A program made the translations under genes and the position numbers. Below the pieces are notes generated by a model. That model saw nothing but the letters and a program-made list of their open reading frames with translations, was not told the DNA's origin and did no database searches. Positions 1 through 12,139 of a stretch of DNA of 64,000 bases are shown here, one piece after another (the first letter of the stretch is position 1; each line of letters starts with the position of its first letter). Source of the stretch: Macrotrachela quadricornifera (taxonomy: Eukaryota; Rotifera; Eurotatoria; Philodinida; Philodinidae); assembly GCA_022393335.1 (NCBI GenBank), contig JAJEKB010021279.1:1-64000 (forward strand), written 5' to 3'.

Positions 1-515
1 TACGTATTGTACAATTAATTGATATGTATATACGTGTACGAAATACCTCAATAATGTCACATTTAACATGGATATGGATATGGAAATTATCAAAATTATT
101 ATTTTTTCTTAATTTAACAGCAAATCCGGTAAGAATAAAAAAATGAATTATTTTTTAATCTTTCTAATAATTATTTTATTAGATTATTTATAATATTTTA
201 TCAACAAAATTTCGTCGTTCATGTCGACGTTTACTTCAAATTCATCATTCATTAAATTTTCCAATAAGTTCATCACGTAAAACAAGTATAACATCATATC
301 TTTATTTAAGTGTAACAAAAAATCGTCGTCGACAAAGTAATTTAAATAATAATCAATATCAATATTCATATAATCATCATCAAAAATTAAATTCAATACG
401 TTCAAATATTGATAGTGACAATCGTGATTTAGTTACACTTGGTAATAATGACGAAATATTTATTCCAACATTTCAAGTATTAAATGAAGAAGATGATGAA
501 AATACTGTGCAATAA
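1..515 (+). CDS. Rhodopsin-family peptide GPCR, C-terminal part (5' end outside window)
   Basis: Two exons are visible: up to 128 (frame open from base 3) and 183-515, separated by a 54-nt GT-AG intron. Joined in frame they give a hydrophobic helix rich in Leu, Phe and Trp, followed by NPIIYNILSTKFRR. This is the TM7 NPxxY motif plus the helix-8 start of class A receptors. The form with Ile-Ile-Tyr-Asn and a Lys-Phe-Arg helix 8 resembles neuropeptide receptors. A cytoplasmic tail of about 100 residues follows, rich in Arg, Ser, Asn and Gln and ending acidic, with stop TAA at 513-515. An AATAAA lies near 647. The receptor would sit in the plasma membrane and signal through G proteins; the ligand cannot be told from this fragment. 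Helices 1-6 lie upstream of the window, and an additional intron boundary near base 1 is possible. Confidence 0.8.
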
Positions 516-3500
516 GATGAATTTTTTTGACTTTTTTCTATTTGTATTTTTGTCGTGTTTGTTTTTCTTTTAAAGAAGCTAAAAGAAAATTATATATGTA
601 TAAATATATACCTATTTAATTTTATTGTTTGGAATTTAGTGTCATAAAATAAATTTATGTTAAGAGAAAATAATTTTCTATATGCACCAAAACATGGAGT
701 TCGACGGATTTATAATCTGACCTCATAGGAAGTTAGACTTAGTCTACAAAATGGCATATACGGCATTTTCCCATGGTCCCAATATATAATCAAAAAATCT
801 CAAATACTTAATTTTTTGGCATGATATAAAATTTACCATTTGAATATTTTGATAAATCTTATGTTAGACATATCCATTCAATCTTCAATGTCATCTATTC
901 TTACATATATTCCTTCACTACTATATCAATCTTAAATTCTTTTCAATGGTTGAAAATGTATAGTTATTACATTGATGAAGTGTAATTTTTAAAGGAAATT
1001 TCGTTTATGTACACATCATGTTAGCTTCTATAACTTTTGTATATAAGTCGAGTAAGGCATAGTATTTGTTGGTTGAAATATATATTTGAATAGATTCTAC
1101 TAGAGAATACAGTTCATTATACTTAGTTGCAGATAAGGAACATGAAAAATTAGTTTGAACAGGTAAAGATAATGAAAAAACAAAAATATGGCATCATTTC
1201 CAAAATTTATCTAGTTTTATCGAAAAAATGCGATATTCCATCCTTCTGAATTTTTTTTCTATCAAATATATATTAACATTTTACTATAATTTTGGATTTG
1301 TTGCATCTTGTATGAAAATATATGTCAGTTTTCGTGCTATATCATCAGAGGTGCAGAATTTTCCAAAGCATAGAAAACTTCCCTATTCCCCCTCTGTGAA
1401 GATTTTTTATAAAAGTTTCTCCAAGCTGTTTTGTCTTCGCTACAGGCAGATCAACTTTATTTGACGCAAAGTGAGAGGCGTAGTCAAGGGAGAAGGAGGA
1501 TCCATCTCCTCAAGGACAAATTACCTGAGAGGGAAAGTTACGTTTTTGCGAAACGAAATTTTTTTTAGTACTTTCTCTTTTTTTTTAAGAGGTGTTAAAC
1601 AACTGAATCAGCTAAAACTAATTTGAATAAACAATGTGTTTTAATGCTGATATCGTTCCTCATGATGCTAATTGATTGTTGATAAAAGCTCGAATTCTTT
1701 TTAGTTTTTCAATGATTATTTTAAAACTATGATTTTAATATTAGTTTTACTGAGGGTACACCAAAAGTTCGTATCCCAGCGTTACTGAACTATAAAGTAA
1801 GTTTTAAGAAACCTTCTTCTTATATAATCTTCAAGAGAAAAGGATGTGAAGATTTTTCTATGCTTATTTGATCATTCTTCAACCAATATCGCGATAATAA
1901 ATTAGAAGACACGAATTTTTTTGCTATCATTTGTGTTCGTAGTATTAGTTCACAATGGATGAGCCAAATTAGTATTCAATCCCTTAATCCATTGTATTAC
2001 CAATTAAAATGTACTAAAACATGCAGCATCAAAAGCTCTGGAATTTAACTAAAATTACTTATCTTATAGTTGCACTTTTTGTTTTCAAAATAGACGAAGT
2101 TTTGAGAGGTCAAATTTTGGACATTGCAAAAACTGATCGCAGAGAATTTTATCTTCCAATTTATTATCACGATATTAATTGAAGCATGATTCAATAGCAT
2201 AGAAAAATAGAGCATACGAGTAAAGCAAAAACTCAAAAATTGAGTTGTATCGTGTAACAGTTATGAATGAAAAGATCAAGGTTTTCCTTTCTAATGATTT
2301 TTTCCAAAATATTCAGCCATGCAAAATTTATCCATTTGCACCAAGGCGAATTGGTAGAAATTTTTCGATATTGAAAAACGTTTTGAAAAATTATTGACTA
2401 TAAAAGATTTTTTGTTATTGATTCTCTTATGCGGAAATTAATAGATAATCTTCATGCACAAATTTAATGTTGTCATGAAAAAATAAACGATATTTTTTAT
2501 TTTTATAGTAGATTTTTTATTGTTTGATTTTTAATCTTGAAAAAGGTTTTTATCAATAAAATAGGTTATAATTCCAGATATGAATTTTTTGTAAATGATT
2601 GATCATATATTTTCGTCATACTTTTTTAAACTAGGATCTAAATAAACTAATAAAGAAGAAAACTTTGACAATCTGAATTTTTTTTGACATCTTAGTTTTA
2701 TGATAACATTTGAATGAAAAATGCAAAACTATCTTATTAAGTAGACAAAAATAAATCATATATAGATTGGAATGAAATAGTAAAATAAAACATTTATTAA
2801 TTGAGTATACTACGTATAAGTGAAAAATAAATGAAAAAGAATAAGTTAGAACTTGGTAAAAAAAAATTATTTTTCATTTTGAATTTTGTGAATAGATTTT
2901 GCAGACTAGTTAAAGAGGATACATATTTTATGATAATATGAATATAAAATATAAAATAATAAGAAATGATGAATACTTTATATAAAATCACAGTAACAAA
3001 CATTTAAAATCAGCCAACAATAACCTTGCTAAATTCATAGATAGATCATAGAAATTTCTTAATAATAAATAATATGGTCACAGTATATTAGTAATTATGA
3101 TTTTGTTCAGTCAAAACGATAAAAAATCTATTTTAAATGTTTTAGCATCAACTCATTTGTAATACAATTTTTTTAACTCTCTTTCCTGTGTAAAAAAAAT
3201 CAAGTTTTCTATTGAAAATCTTAAAAAATGTGACAGAAACAAGATGAACTGTTTGAGCCTCAGATGTGTATTTATTCATTATTTCAATAAATAAATATAA
3301 AACCTGGGTAAAACGAATAATATTTAGTATGTCTCTCTCTTCAAAAATAGAAATAATCATATGAAAAATTAACTCTACATTGTATAAAAAAAGCTAAAAA
3401 TTGAATATGTAAGACATTTCGAAATATACAATATTATCGAAAACGGATCAATTCAAAAACATGCAGTCCATAAAAATCACTCTTATTGAATAGTTATGTT

Positions 3501-6500
3501 TGCAAAGAATAAAACGGACAATATCAGAGTTGACGATGAAATTGATTTGGAAACCTATAAATGGTTACAAAAAATTTCTCAATCATAAATCTTGCAATTG
3601 ACTGTATTTATATTTGTTTCATCGTCGATGAATCTAAACGTGAATAGGAACTCCAAGGATCAGTCTCTTTTATTCTATAAATCGGCAAATATACAATCAA
3701 TTAGAAGACTATCTCGAGTTAGCTCTAATTCTAGATTGTTCATAAATATTGTCATTAATTATTGTTTATGGAAATGTAGACCAATAGTATAGTATTGTGT
3801 GCATCTAACTACGTAGTCTGATGAATGATGTAAAATGTTCGAAAAGTCTCAGTATTGATCGTAAAAAGAAGAAATAAAAATAAAACGAATAAAGCATGAT
3901 ATACTTTGTCAAAAGTCTAACTTTTATTAAAGTTCTATTCACATTAACATTGATCAGGATGATTTTGTCACTAGATCATCAATCGAGAAAAAACTTGTTT
4001 TCTTCCATTTGATAATACAAATGTTAACATTATTTTGGTGCAGTCGATTTTATTAAGTTGTTTTTTTATACATATATGCTACCAAACAATGATTACGTTG
4101 CAAGCCATTCATAGAAGCTCGAAGATATTTTCCGATCAATTCAATGTGCTAAATATTCATTTAATTATTGCTATAGTCACAGAAGTAGTTAAGTTTAGAA
4201 CTGGAAACATTGTTGGAATTTTTCTGACTTTCATCTTTCATGTATATCAACCACAGATTCAAAATAAGTGGATGAATGAATTTGATGTATCAATATAAAA
4301 ATAATCTTGAATTAAAGTTGAAGGAGCTTTTATTCTTTATTTTCATGTTGAGAACTGGTTAAAAGATCACTTAATAGTACCTTAAATTCACATTTGATTG
4401 TGATTTCATATCATCATCAATCAAGGCGAAAGAATTTATTTAATCAAAAGTGATCCATCAATGTACATGATCTTCAGATATTTTATGTACAAATCATTTT
4501 TCAAATACAATATGTATCTCTTTTCAGTTTGGTATGAGCAGGCTTACAAAAGAAACGGAATTTAGTATAGTTTTCAATTAACTAATCACTTTTTTTCAAA
4601 ATCGTTATTTTTTATCATATATTAACGTTTTAGATGAAAAGTATCTATTGAGAAACTTCGCATAGCATTGCCAGGACAAAAACTATGATTTATTTTACTA
4701 TTAAATTTGATAAAGAAGGTTTTACTATACGAAGCTACCGACTTGAACCATTGTTAACATTTCTACGAAAATGACATGTGATTAGAAAAATCTCTTTGCT
4801 CACTAATCCGAGCTAATTGTTCATGTCACTCAAAAATATTCTCACTGTTCTCGAACAAAAACAGACACGAAATTTTTAGATCTATATTTGATATTTTGCC
4901 TAAAAACTTTCCATCTATACATTATTGACATTACTTGTATCTGGATACATCTGCAATCGCGCAAAAACCAAGTATATAACAAGAGAACAATTAATATTAG
5001 CAGTAGACGATTCACTTTTAATTATTCTTTTAGAATCTGACTAAATTTTCATTGAAAACATTATATCTAGCAGTTATTGGAAAACTAAATTTCTTTTTAT
5101 TATTTTTTGAGTTATAAAATTTTTCAGACGTGTGTGGGAGAATGGATTGTAGATAGAATTTAATAAAATTTAGGTGATAAATATGAAGATGAACATAAAC
5201 ATTTACATAAAGTTTTGTCTTCATAAAAAAAACAATCTAAACATTGATTATTTTTCACAAATCAATAAAATAATTTAGCTTAATAAATTGCGTATCTTTC
5301 ATACACACGTACACACACACATAAGTAAAGAATAAATATGCTGATGCTGATCAATTTATTCAAAAATCTGGCCTAACTATTTCTATAGTAATTGAATTTC
5401 ATATTAATCCGAATCAATATGTACAATCGTTGGAATAATTAAAATACTCGAAAAATTTTTTTTTGTTTTATTTGTATTTCATTTTGAGCAAGTGATGACA
5501 CTTTGATTTTTTTTGCAAAAGATGCATCGTTGAAAAGCTCTAAAAAAGCTGTACAAAGAAATTTCTATTGCCAAATCAAATGAACAACTGTTTTTATGCA
5601 TACAAAGAAAACAAAATTTTCATTTGATTTTACAAAAATATAGAACATTGTGCAGGACAGAACAGCTTTTCATCTTTATTTTCTTATCATTTGAAGAGAA
5701 AATTCAACTGTTAACACATCCACGACGACATGAATACTATTTTTTTCATAATTCATGAAACGTTGCGTCTCTTTATTTATTGCAGTTGTAATACTTCAAA
5801 ACAGCTTTTGTCAATGTTTCTCTTATAGATATGATCTATAAAGATTTTTTTATTAATGATAAAAGAACTAGTTCGTTTGGCCAAAATATGTCAGAGATTT
5901 TCAAATTTTTCTGTGCCAAAGGAATCTCTGGATCGTTCTGTAGGGGATCCCTCCTGTGGATCTCATCGCCTTGAATGTGTTAAACTAAAATAATGAGTAT
6001 GGGTTTTGATAAGTAAATAAATGTATGTCACAAATAAAACTTTTATTTATTGTTTATAAATAAGTCACTTTTTTAAATGAAAACTTATTTATCTCAATCA
6101 AAATAACTTATAGTATTCATTTTTTAATTGAAAAAAAATATTTATAACTAATGAGAAAAGAGTACTGATGAAAATTTAGATGCCATTCCTCAACCAACAT
6201 TAAAGTAAATGTTTCAGGCCTCTATTCGATGTCAACGCAAGGAAAACACGTATGGCCACTAAGATTGTATCATTGAAACTATTTTTATTTTTATGATGTA
6301 TTTCCAAATTCAAAATTATTAAAATATATTTTAAAAGAATATAATTTATAAAATACAAATGAACAGGGAATTTTGAATAAGGCAATGATAATAAATTTAA
6401 TCGTTTAAAGTATCTTGGCTTTGTATTTTTCTGATTCATTAATCAATTATTTGTCTGTATAGGTAGAATTTAATGGAATAACAATTATTATTAAAATTTA

Positions 6501-7859
6501 TCTCATATTATTTTTATTTTTCTGGAAAATATTCGAGATATTATTTGTAAAACAAATGAAAGAAGACGATATTTTTGTGAAAGAAAAATATTAAATTATC
6601 ACCTGAAATAAACAAAAAAAGGAAGCTTATGAATTTCTCTACGACAAATTCACTAATATATGAATTGAAACAAATAATTAATCATTCATATTAAATAATT
6701 AATTTATGGTCATAATATAATATAATCTGCCTTAGTCTTTGTATCGAAAAAATTGTAAATCTTTTTAACAATCAAAAGCAGCATCTATGTGATCTATAAC
6801 TAAGTTTATTCATTTGTTTCGAACCGAATTTTAAAGCCAATATGAGTAGATCGATTCGACATTTTTTTTAGTATTAATATAGGAAAATCTATTTTTTCAC
6901 GATTTTTCTATAACAAAATAATTTTTTAAAAAAAAATAATAAATTTTTTCTAATCACAATATGAGCACCATATATGATAGTATGCATTATTTCAAGAAAC
7001 CAATAATAACGATGAAGATTAAAGACAATAAAATCAAATATTAACGTGCTTCTTTTCATCAACAAGGAAATGATGATACTCCTGTATATTTCTTGTTTTT
7101 TTATACACCAATATTGAGCATACTCGCAAAGAATAATTTTTAATATTAATTATATCATCTCAATAGAACAATTGCAATGTAATATCTTTCCCGTATAAAT
7201 TTTAATAATTCCGAAAAGATATATTATTTTCATTTTTACATGTACAATAGCATCATACAAAGTAGAAAGAAAAAGAGAAATAAATTATTTGTCCATATTT
7301 ACTATACATACATACATAATAAGAACAACGAAATGTGATATAATATTAAAATTAGAAAACGTAATTTTCCTATAAATAAATAAGAATTCTTTTCCTTTTT
7401 CGAACAACATATTAATGAATTTATTACATTTGCTCGTCATTAGCTGTGTCATAAGTTTTTTCGTGCTCAGTAACGTACTTTGAAACAATAATAGTAAGCT
7501 TTTCATTCTTATATACATAACAACATATTGCAGTGGTGGAAGAAATGCCCTCAAAAAGTCGCCGAAAAACAAACAAGAAAAAAAATAAACAGCTTTTTTT
7601 TCTTGGATTTCATTCATTTACTGACAACAAAGACAGAATTTTAATGCATTTTTGTTTCGTTCTTTCGTTTTTCTTGTGGCAACACAAACAACAAAATAGG
7701 GTAGAAACTCTTAAGTTGGAAGAGAAAAAGACGATCGACGACAAAAATAACAACGAACAGAAAATCCTTGAAAAAAATGCAACATCTTATAAATTTAAGC
7801 ATTTTTTTTTCACTCTTCTATTATCATTATTCATCACATTTTTCTGAATTATATACATT
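516..7859. other. Long AT-rich non-coding stretch
   Basis: No convincing coding sequence on either strand: open frames are short, start mostly at non-ATG codons and have no recognisable motifs or continuing exons. Near 2058-2115 there is a stretch matching the interior of the long-inverted-repeat element at 21.2-22.0 kb (a decayed relic). The last few hundred bases before 7860 are the presumed promoter and leader of the ART-TPR gene. A frame open across 7533-7847 is low-complexity, starts at GTG and is probably leader sequence. Confidence 0.6.
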
Positions 7860-10178
7860 ATGGCAACTAAGTATACAAAACCAGTGATAAAAGGAGGACC
7901 AATACAACATACCGACACGATGCCACGACGAGCTTCGTATGCTCATCGTATTCAAAATTTCCTATTGGTCTGGCTTGACAGCAGTATTGATGAAGTTAGC
8001 AATGCCGATTGTATCAATACAATGTCCAAATTACGAGAAGTTGTGAATACTGTACATACATTCACCACGGCGGATGAATGTGTCGGTTTTATTAGTGACA
8101 TTGAAGAAGAGAAGATATTCCTGATTTCGTCGGGTGCATTTGGAGAAATAACAGTACCTGTTGTTCATAATATGCCACAGGTGAGTAGGATTTATATTTT
8201 TTGTGGAAATAAAGCTGGCCATGAGTTATGGGCAAAAATTTGGTCAAAAGTTAGAGGTGTCTTCACAGACATTAAACCAATCTGTGAAGCACTGAAGCAA
8301 GCTGCCCATGAATGTGATCAAAACACCATTTCGATGAGCTTTGTAGTCACGAATGGTGATGTAACAAATAAAAATCTTGATCAACTCGATCAATCTTTTA
8401 TGTATACTCAAATACTAAAGGAAATTCTCTTAACAATTGATTTTGAACAACAGCATATCAGAGACTTTATTGTCTACTGTCGAGAACAACTTATCGGTAG
8501 TAATAAGGAACTGAAAAATGTCGACAAACTCGAAAAAGAATATCACAAACATCGTCCAATCTGGTGGTATACTTATCAATGTTTTCTTTTTTCGATGTTA
8601 AATCGTGCTTTACGAATGATGGAAGCTGACTTAATTGTAACTATGGGTTTTTTCGTTAAAGATCTTCACAAGCATATTGAGCAACTTCACTCTGAACAAT
8701 ATGCTGGACTTACTTATTCGAACACATTTATCGTGTATCGTGGTCAAGGTTTTTCACAAACAGACTTTGATAAATTATTCAAAACAAAAGGTGGATTACT
8801 ATCTTTTAATAATTTTTTATCCACCAGTATGAATCCACAAGTCTCTCTTAATTTTACTCGTGAAATAATGGAATCTTCTGATTTAGTAGGCATTTTATTC
8901 GTCATGAAAATTGATCCATCCATTCCTTCAACACCTTTTGCCAATGTTCATGATGTTAGTTACTTTGAAGATGAAGAAGAAATTCTCTTCTCCATGCACT
9001 CCGTGTTTCGAATTGGAGATATAAAACAAATGGACAACAACAACAATCGTTTCTGGGAAGTGAAATTAACACTAACAAGTGATAATGATCATGATTTACA
9101 TAGTTTAACTGAACAGATACGCAAAGAAACATTTCCACATGCAAAAGGATGGGATCGTATGGGTAATTTATTATTTAAAGTTGGACAATTTGATAAAGCT
9201 CAACAAATCTATGAAATTATGCTTGATCAAAAATATGATGAGCGTGAAGAAGCACATATTTATCATATGCTCGGAATGATCAAGAGTGGTCGAGGAGAAC
9301 ATACACAAGCAATTACATATTATGAAAAATCAATTGAAATCAAACAGAAGATTCTCTCTCCTACACACTCTGATTTAGCTGCTTCTTACAGTGGTATTGG
9401 TTTGGTGTATAAAAACATGGGTGATTATTCAAAAGCACTTTCACATTATGAAAAAACACTTGAGATCTACGAAAAAACTCTTCCTCAAAATCATCCTGAT
9501 TTGGCTACTTCTTATAATAATATTGGTTTGGTGTATTCCAAAATGGGTGATTATTCAAAAGCACTTTCATCTCATGAAAAAGCACTTGAAATTCGACAAA
9601 AAACTCTTCTTCAAAATCATCCCGATTTGGCTACTTCTTACAGTAATATTGGTTTGGTGTATAAAAACATGGGTGATTACTCAAAAGCACTTTCACATTA
9701 TGAAAAAACACTTGAGATCTACGAAAAAACTCTTCCTCCAAATCATCCTGATTTGGCTACTTCTTATAATAATATTGGTTTGGTGTACAAAAACATGGGT
9801 GATTATTCAAAAGCACTTTCATCTCATGAAAAAGCACTTGAAATTCGACAAAAAACTCTTTCTCAAAATCATCCTGATTTGGCTACTTCTTACAGTAATA
9901 TTGGTTTGGTGTATTCCAAAATGGGTGTTTATTCAAAAGCACTTTCATCTCATGAAAAAGCACTTGAAATTCGACAAAAAACTCTTTCTCAAAATCATTC
10001 TCATTTGTCTACTTCTTACAATAATATTGGTGGTGTATATGACAAGAAAGGTGACTATAAGAAAGCACTTTCGTTTTATGAACATGCTCTGGATATAGGA
10101 CAACGTGTACTACCTGAAAATCACCCACATCTTCAAATATATAAGAAAAAGGTTGAAGATGTAAAAAAGAAATTGTAA
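7860..10178 (+). CDS. ADP-ribosyltransferase (R-S-E type) with C-terminal TPR array
   Basis: A single-exon gene of 772 residues. Residues about 30-160 form an alpha/beta-looking region that I recall from many bdelloid ART-TPR proteins; its function is unknown. Residues about 285-395 form an arginine-type ADP-ribosyltransferase fold. The NAD-binding Arg is in YRGQ (R294), the Ser-Thr-Ser motif is at 321-323, and the ExE pair E372/E374 sits just before ILF, so the catalytic triad looks intact. Residues about 430-770 hold roughly eight tetratricopeptide units of the 42-residue kinesin-light-chain type, the middle ones nearly identical. The expected reaction is transfer of ADP-ribose from NAD+ to a protein Arg, with the TPRs binding a partner; this is inferred. 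No signal peptide or membrane segment is visible, so it is probably cytosolic. ATG at 7860 follows a stop-rich leader, and AATAAA at 10204 is the likely poly(A) signal. Confidence 0.9.
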   Translation: MATKYTKPVIKGGPIQHTDTMPRRASYAHRIQNFLLVWLDSSIDEVSNADCINTMSKLREVVNTVHTFTTADECVGFISDIEEEKIFLISSGAFGEITVPVVHNMPQVSRIYIFCGNKAGHELWAKIWSKVRGVFTDIKPICEALKQAAHECDQNTISMSFVVTNGDVTNKNLDQLDQSFMYTQILKEILLTIDFEQQHIRDFIVYCREQLIGSNKELKNVDKLEKEYHKHRPIWWYTYQCFLFSMLNRALRMMEADLIVTMGFFVKDLHKHIEQLHSEQYAGLTYSNTFIVYRGQGFSQTDFDKLFKTKGGLLSFNNFLSTSMNPQVSLNFTREIMESSDLVGILFVMKIDPSIPSTPFANVHDVSYFEDEEEILFSMHSVFRIGDIKQMDNNNNRFWEVKLTLTSDNDHDLHSLTEQIRKETFPHAKGWDRMGNLLFKVGQFDKAQQIYEIMLDQKYDEREEAHIYHMLGMIKSGRGEHTQAITYYEKSIEIKQKILSPTHSDLAASYSGIGLVYKNMGDYSKALSHYEKTLEIYEKTLPQNHPDLATSYNNIGLVYSKMGDYSKALSSHEKALEIRQKTLLQNHPDLATSYSNIGLVYKNMGDYSKALSHYEKTLEIYEKTLPPNHPDLATSYNNIGLVYKNMGDYSKALSSHEKALEIRQKTLSQNHPDLATSYSNIGLVYSKMGVYSKALSSHEKALEIRQKTLSQNHSHLSTSYNNIGGVYDKKGDYKKALSFYEHALDIGQRVLPENHPHLQIYKKKVEDVKKKL
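9373..10110 (+). repeat. 126-bp tandem repeats encoding TPRs
   Basis: Within the ART-TPR gene, 42-codon units repeat head to tail. Two unit types alternate: one encodes a version with SHYEKTLEIYEKTLP, the other a version with SSHEKALEIRQKTL. The near-identical block is therefore also a 252-bp higher-order repeat. The similarity at nucleotide level is high enough that a second reading frame stays open through the array; that frame is a by-product of the periodicity, not a gene. Confidence 0.9.
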
Positions 10179-10254
10179 TTGTATTTTTTGTTTCTATTTG
10201 AAAAATAAACATTCAAAAAAAATAGGAAATATCTTTTTATTTAAGAGATACGCG

Positions 10255-10622
10255 CGCGCGCGTACAGAGAAACTCTGTCAAGTTGAAAGAACACAATAGG
10301 ACGATGTCCACCGGTAAGGTAATCCATACATCTACATACACATATACATATATGTATATGAGCATGTATATGTATGATATATCGACCTGGTAGGTTATCA
10401 TTTACCCTAAACGCTATCCCGAAATCAATCCCTAAGAACATCCCTAAATTCAAAAATTTGTTTTTCCGTTGGTTTCGCCCAAAATCAATGGAAAAACAAA
10501 TTTTTGAGTTTAGAGATTTTTTAGGGACTGATTTAGTAATAGCGATTTAGGGTAAATGATAGTCATTCTAACGATCTTCACGGTATAGTTTGTACTTTTC
10601 AACAGGAAGTTTCTCTGTGTTG
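10255..10622. repeat. Foldback (inverted-repeat) element
   Basis: An imperfect palindrome of about 370 bp. The inner arms run from about 10394 (TTATCATTTACCCTAAA) to about 10564 (its reverse complement), and the centre near 10470-10495 is itself self-complementary. Outer arms containing ACAGAGAAACT lie near 10264 and 10610 in opposite orientation. The left arm carries an extra TA/CA-rich microsatellite at about 10328-10380. No coding capacity, so probably a non-autonomous transposable element. Confidence 0.65.
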
Positions 10623-10754
10623 AATATATAACTGTCAGACTGACTTCATAGAACAAAAGATGAGAGAAGAAAGAATTCTTTACTGATATAGTTAATTATT
10701 GTCTTGTTCCAATACAATAATAGCTCATTATATTAATAAAAATGAAGAAGAAGA

Positions 10755-10855
10755 AATCCCAATAATTGAATAAATTATTTCTATCTATATTTAATAACTA
10801 TTAGATTTGGAACAGTAAAAGTTATTTAATATAAATAGAAATGATTCATTTTATT
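10755..10855. repeat. Short imperfect inverted repeat
   Basis: An arm around 10762-10798 (containing TTTCTATCTATATTTAATAACT) is matched in reverse complement around 10819-10850, with a spacer of roughly 20 nt. GAAGAAGAA-type runs lie outside both arms in the same orientation. The arms are very AT-rich, so part of the match could be compositional, but its length argues for a small foldback. Confidence 0.45.
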
Positions 10856-11101
10856 TATGAGAAGAAGAATATAATTTTATGTTAGAATACGATGAGTTTT
10901 TATACGACTGATCTTAATTGATTTATTTTATCTGACCGTTATCATAATAATTTATTCTTCATTAAATAGATGACAGCTATTGTTATAATAAAATAATTAG
11001 TCGGTCATGTCTTTTTTATTATTATTATTATATACTACTTTTTTCTTCTTATGATTTTATTTTATTTGACCTTTCGATATAAGAAAGGGTGACAATTTTT
11101 C

Positions 11102-11956
11102 TGATCACCAAAAAAATATACTTTTGATCACCACATAAATTTAGATATAAATGATCACCAAAAAAATATACTTTTGATTACCACATAAATTTAGATATAA
11201 ATGATCACCAAAAAAGTATAATTTTGATCAGGGTTCCGAATAGCAAGTGTACAGGACCCTAAAATTAGATCACGTAATATCTGAATTAGGCCATTTCCGA
11301 TATTACGTGATCTAATTTTAGGATCCTGTACACTTGCTATTCGGAACCCTGCTTTTGATCACCAGATAAGTTTAGATACAAATGATCACCAAAAAAATGT
11401 ACTTTTGATCATCAAATGTTTTAAAATAGAAGATAGATAGAGAAGAGACGAAAAGAAGAAACACAACGTATAAGCGAAGATAAGCACAATGTATATGATA
11501 GAAGAACGGAAGGGAAAACACATATGACAGAGGAACGAAAGGAAAATACATATGATAGTTAAGGGAAGAGTATTCATATAGTCTATAAGTAACTCAGGAT
11601 TTTCTGCGAAACAACAGAGTAATATCAATAGTTATAAAATGTCAAATTTTATCTCTATCAAGTTAGTGATCAAACACGTATTCTACCATTAACTAGGTAA
11701 ACGAAAACCACGAGGGCGTCCGAAAAAAATCGGCACAGCTTTAATGTACACACAGACATTAATGAATCAGTTAAAATGTTGTCAATCGAATTTCACAAAT
11801 AATCGCATTTTTTATTATATATAATTTTTGGAAAATAAAATAGTTATACAGTATCAGAAAAAAATGGTGATCAAAAGTATACTTTTTTGGTGATCATTTG
11901 TATCTAAACTTATCTGGTGATCAAAAGTATATTTTTTTGGGGATCAAAAGTATATT
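11102..11956. mobile_element. Element with 50-bp subterminal repeats in inverted arrangement
   Basis: Units of 50 bp beginning TGATCACCAAAAAAATATAC start at 11102, 11152 and 11202. After the nested hairpin, the array continues to about 11412. The same unit recurs in reverse complement at about 11865-11956. The 450 bp between the two arrays has no coding potential. Tandem motifs near both ends in opposite orientation suggest transposase-binding subterminal repeats of a non-autonomous DNA transposon. The exact termini and a target duplication are not clear. Confidence 0.55.
11230..11351. mobile_element. Nested near-perfect hairpin MITE
   Basis: Arms 11230-11281 and 11299-11350 are reverse complements over 52 nt with one mismatch, around a 17-nt loop. 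The ends are AGGGTTCCGAATAGC and its complement. The hairpin interrupts a 50-bp repeat unit, and the host sequence TTTTGATC is present on both sides (11222-11229 and 11353-11360). This is consistent with an 8-9 bp target duplication of the hAT or Mutator-like type. The near-perfect arms suggest recent insertion. Confidence 0.75.
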
Positions 11957-12139
11957 TACTCTATAAGAAATATGTGTTATTATCTGTAATTGACATGTTT
12001 ATCATAAATATATATTAGAAAAGTATAGCCACTATAGTTTGTTTATTGTTAAAAGCGGTCTATTTTTCTTTCATCATGATAAAATTAATTATATGTCATA
12101 TAATTAATTTCTATTTCGTCGAAAAATAAAATGTTCTTT

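Noticed and set aside
4035..4298. 87-codon hydrophobic frame
   Set aside because: Starts at a non-ATG codon, and its composition is what AT-rich DNA gives by chance.
7533..7847. 104-codon open frame before the ART-TPR gene
   Set aside because: GTG start, low-complexity Lys/Asn/Phe composition and no splice partner; more likely leader or promoter DNA.
9391..10098. Long open frame in another reading frame across the TPR array
   Set aside because: It is kept open by the 126-bp repeat periodicity. The product is an artificial Trp/Lys/Ile-rich repeat with no independent support.
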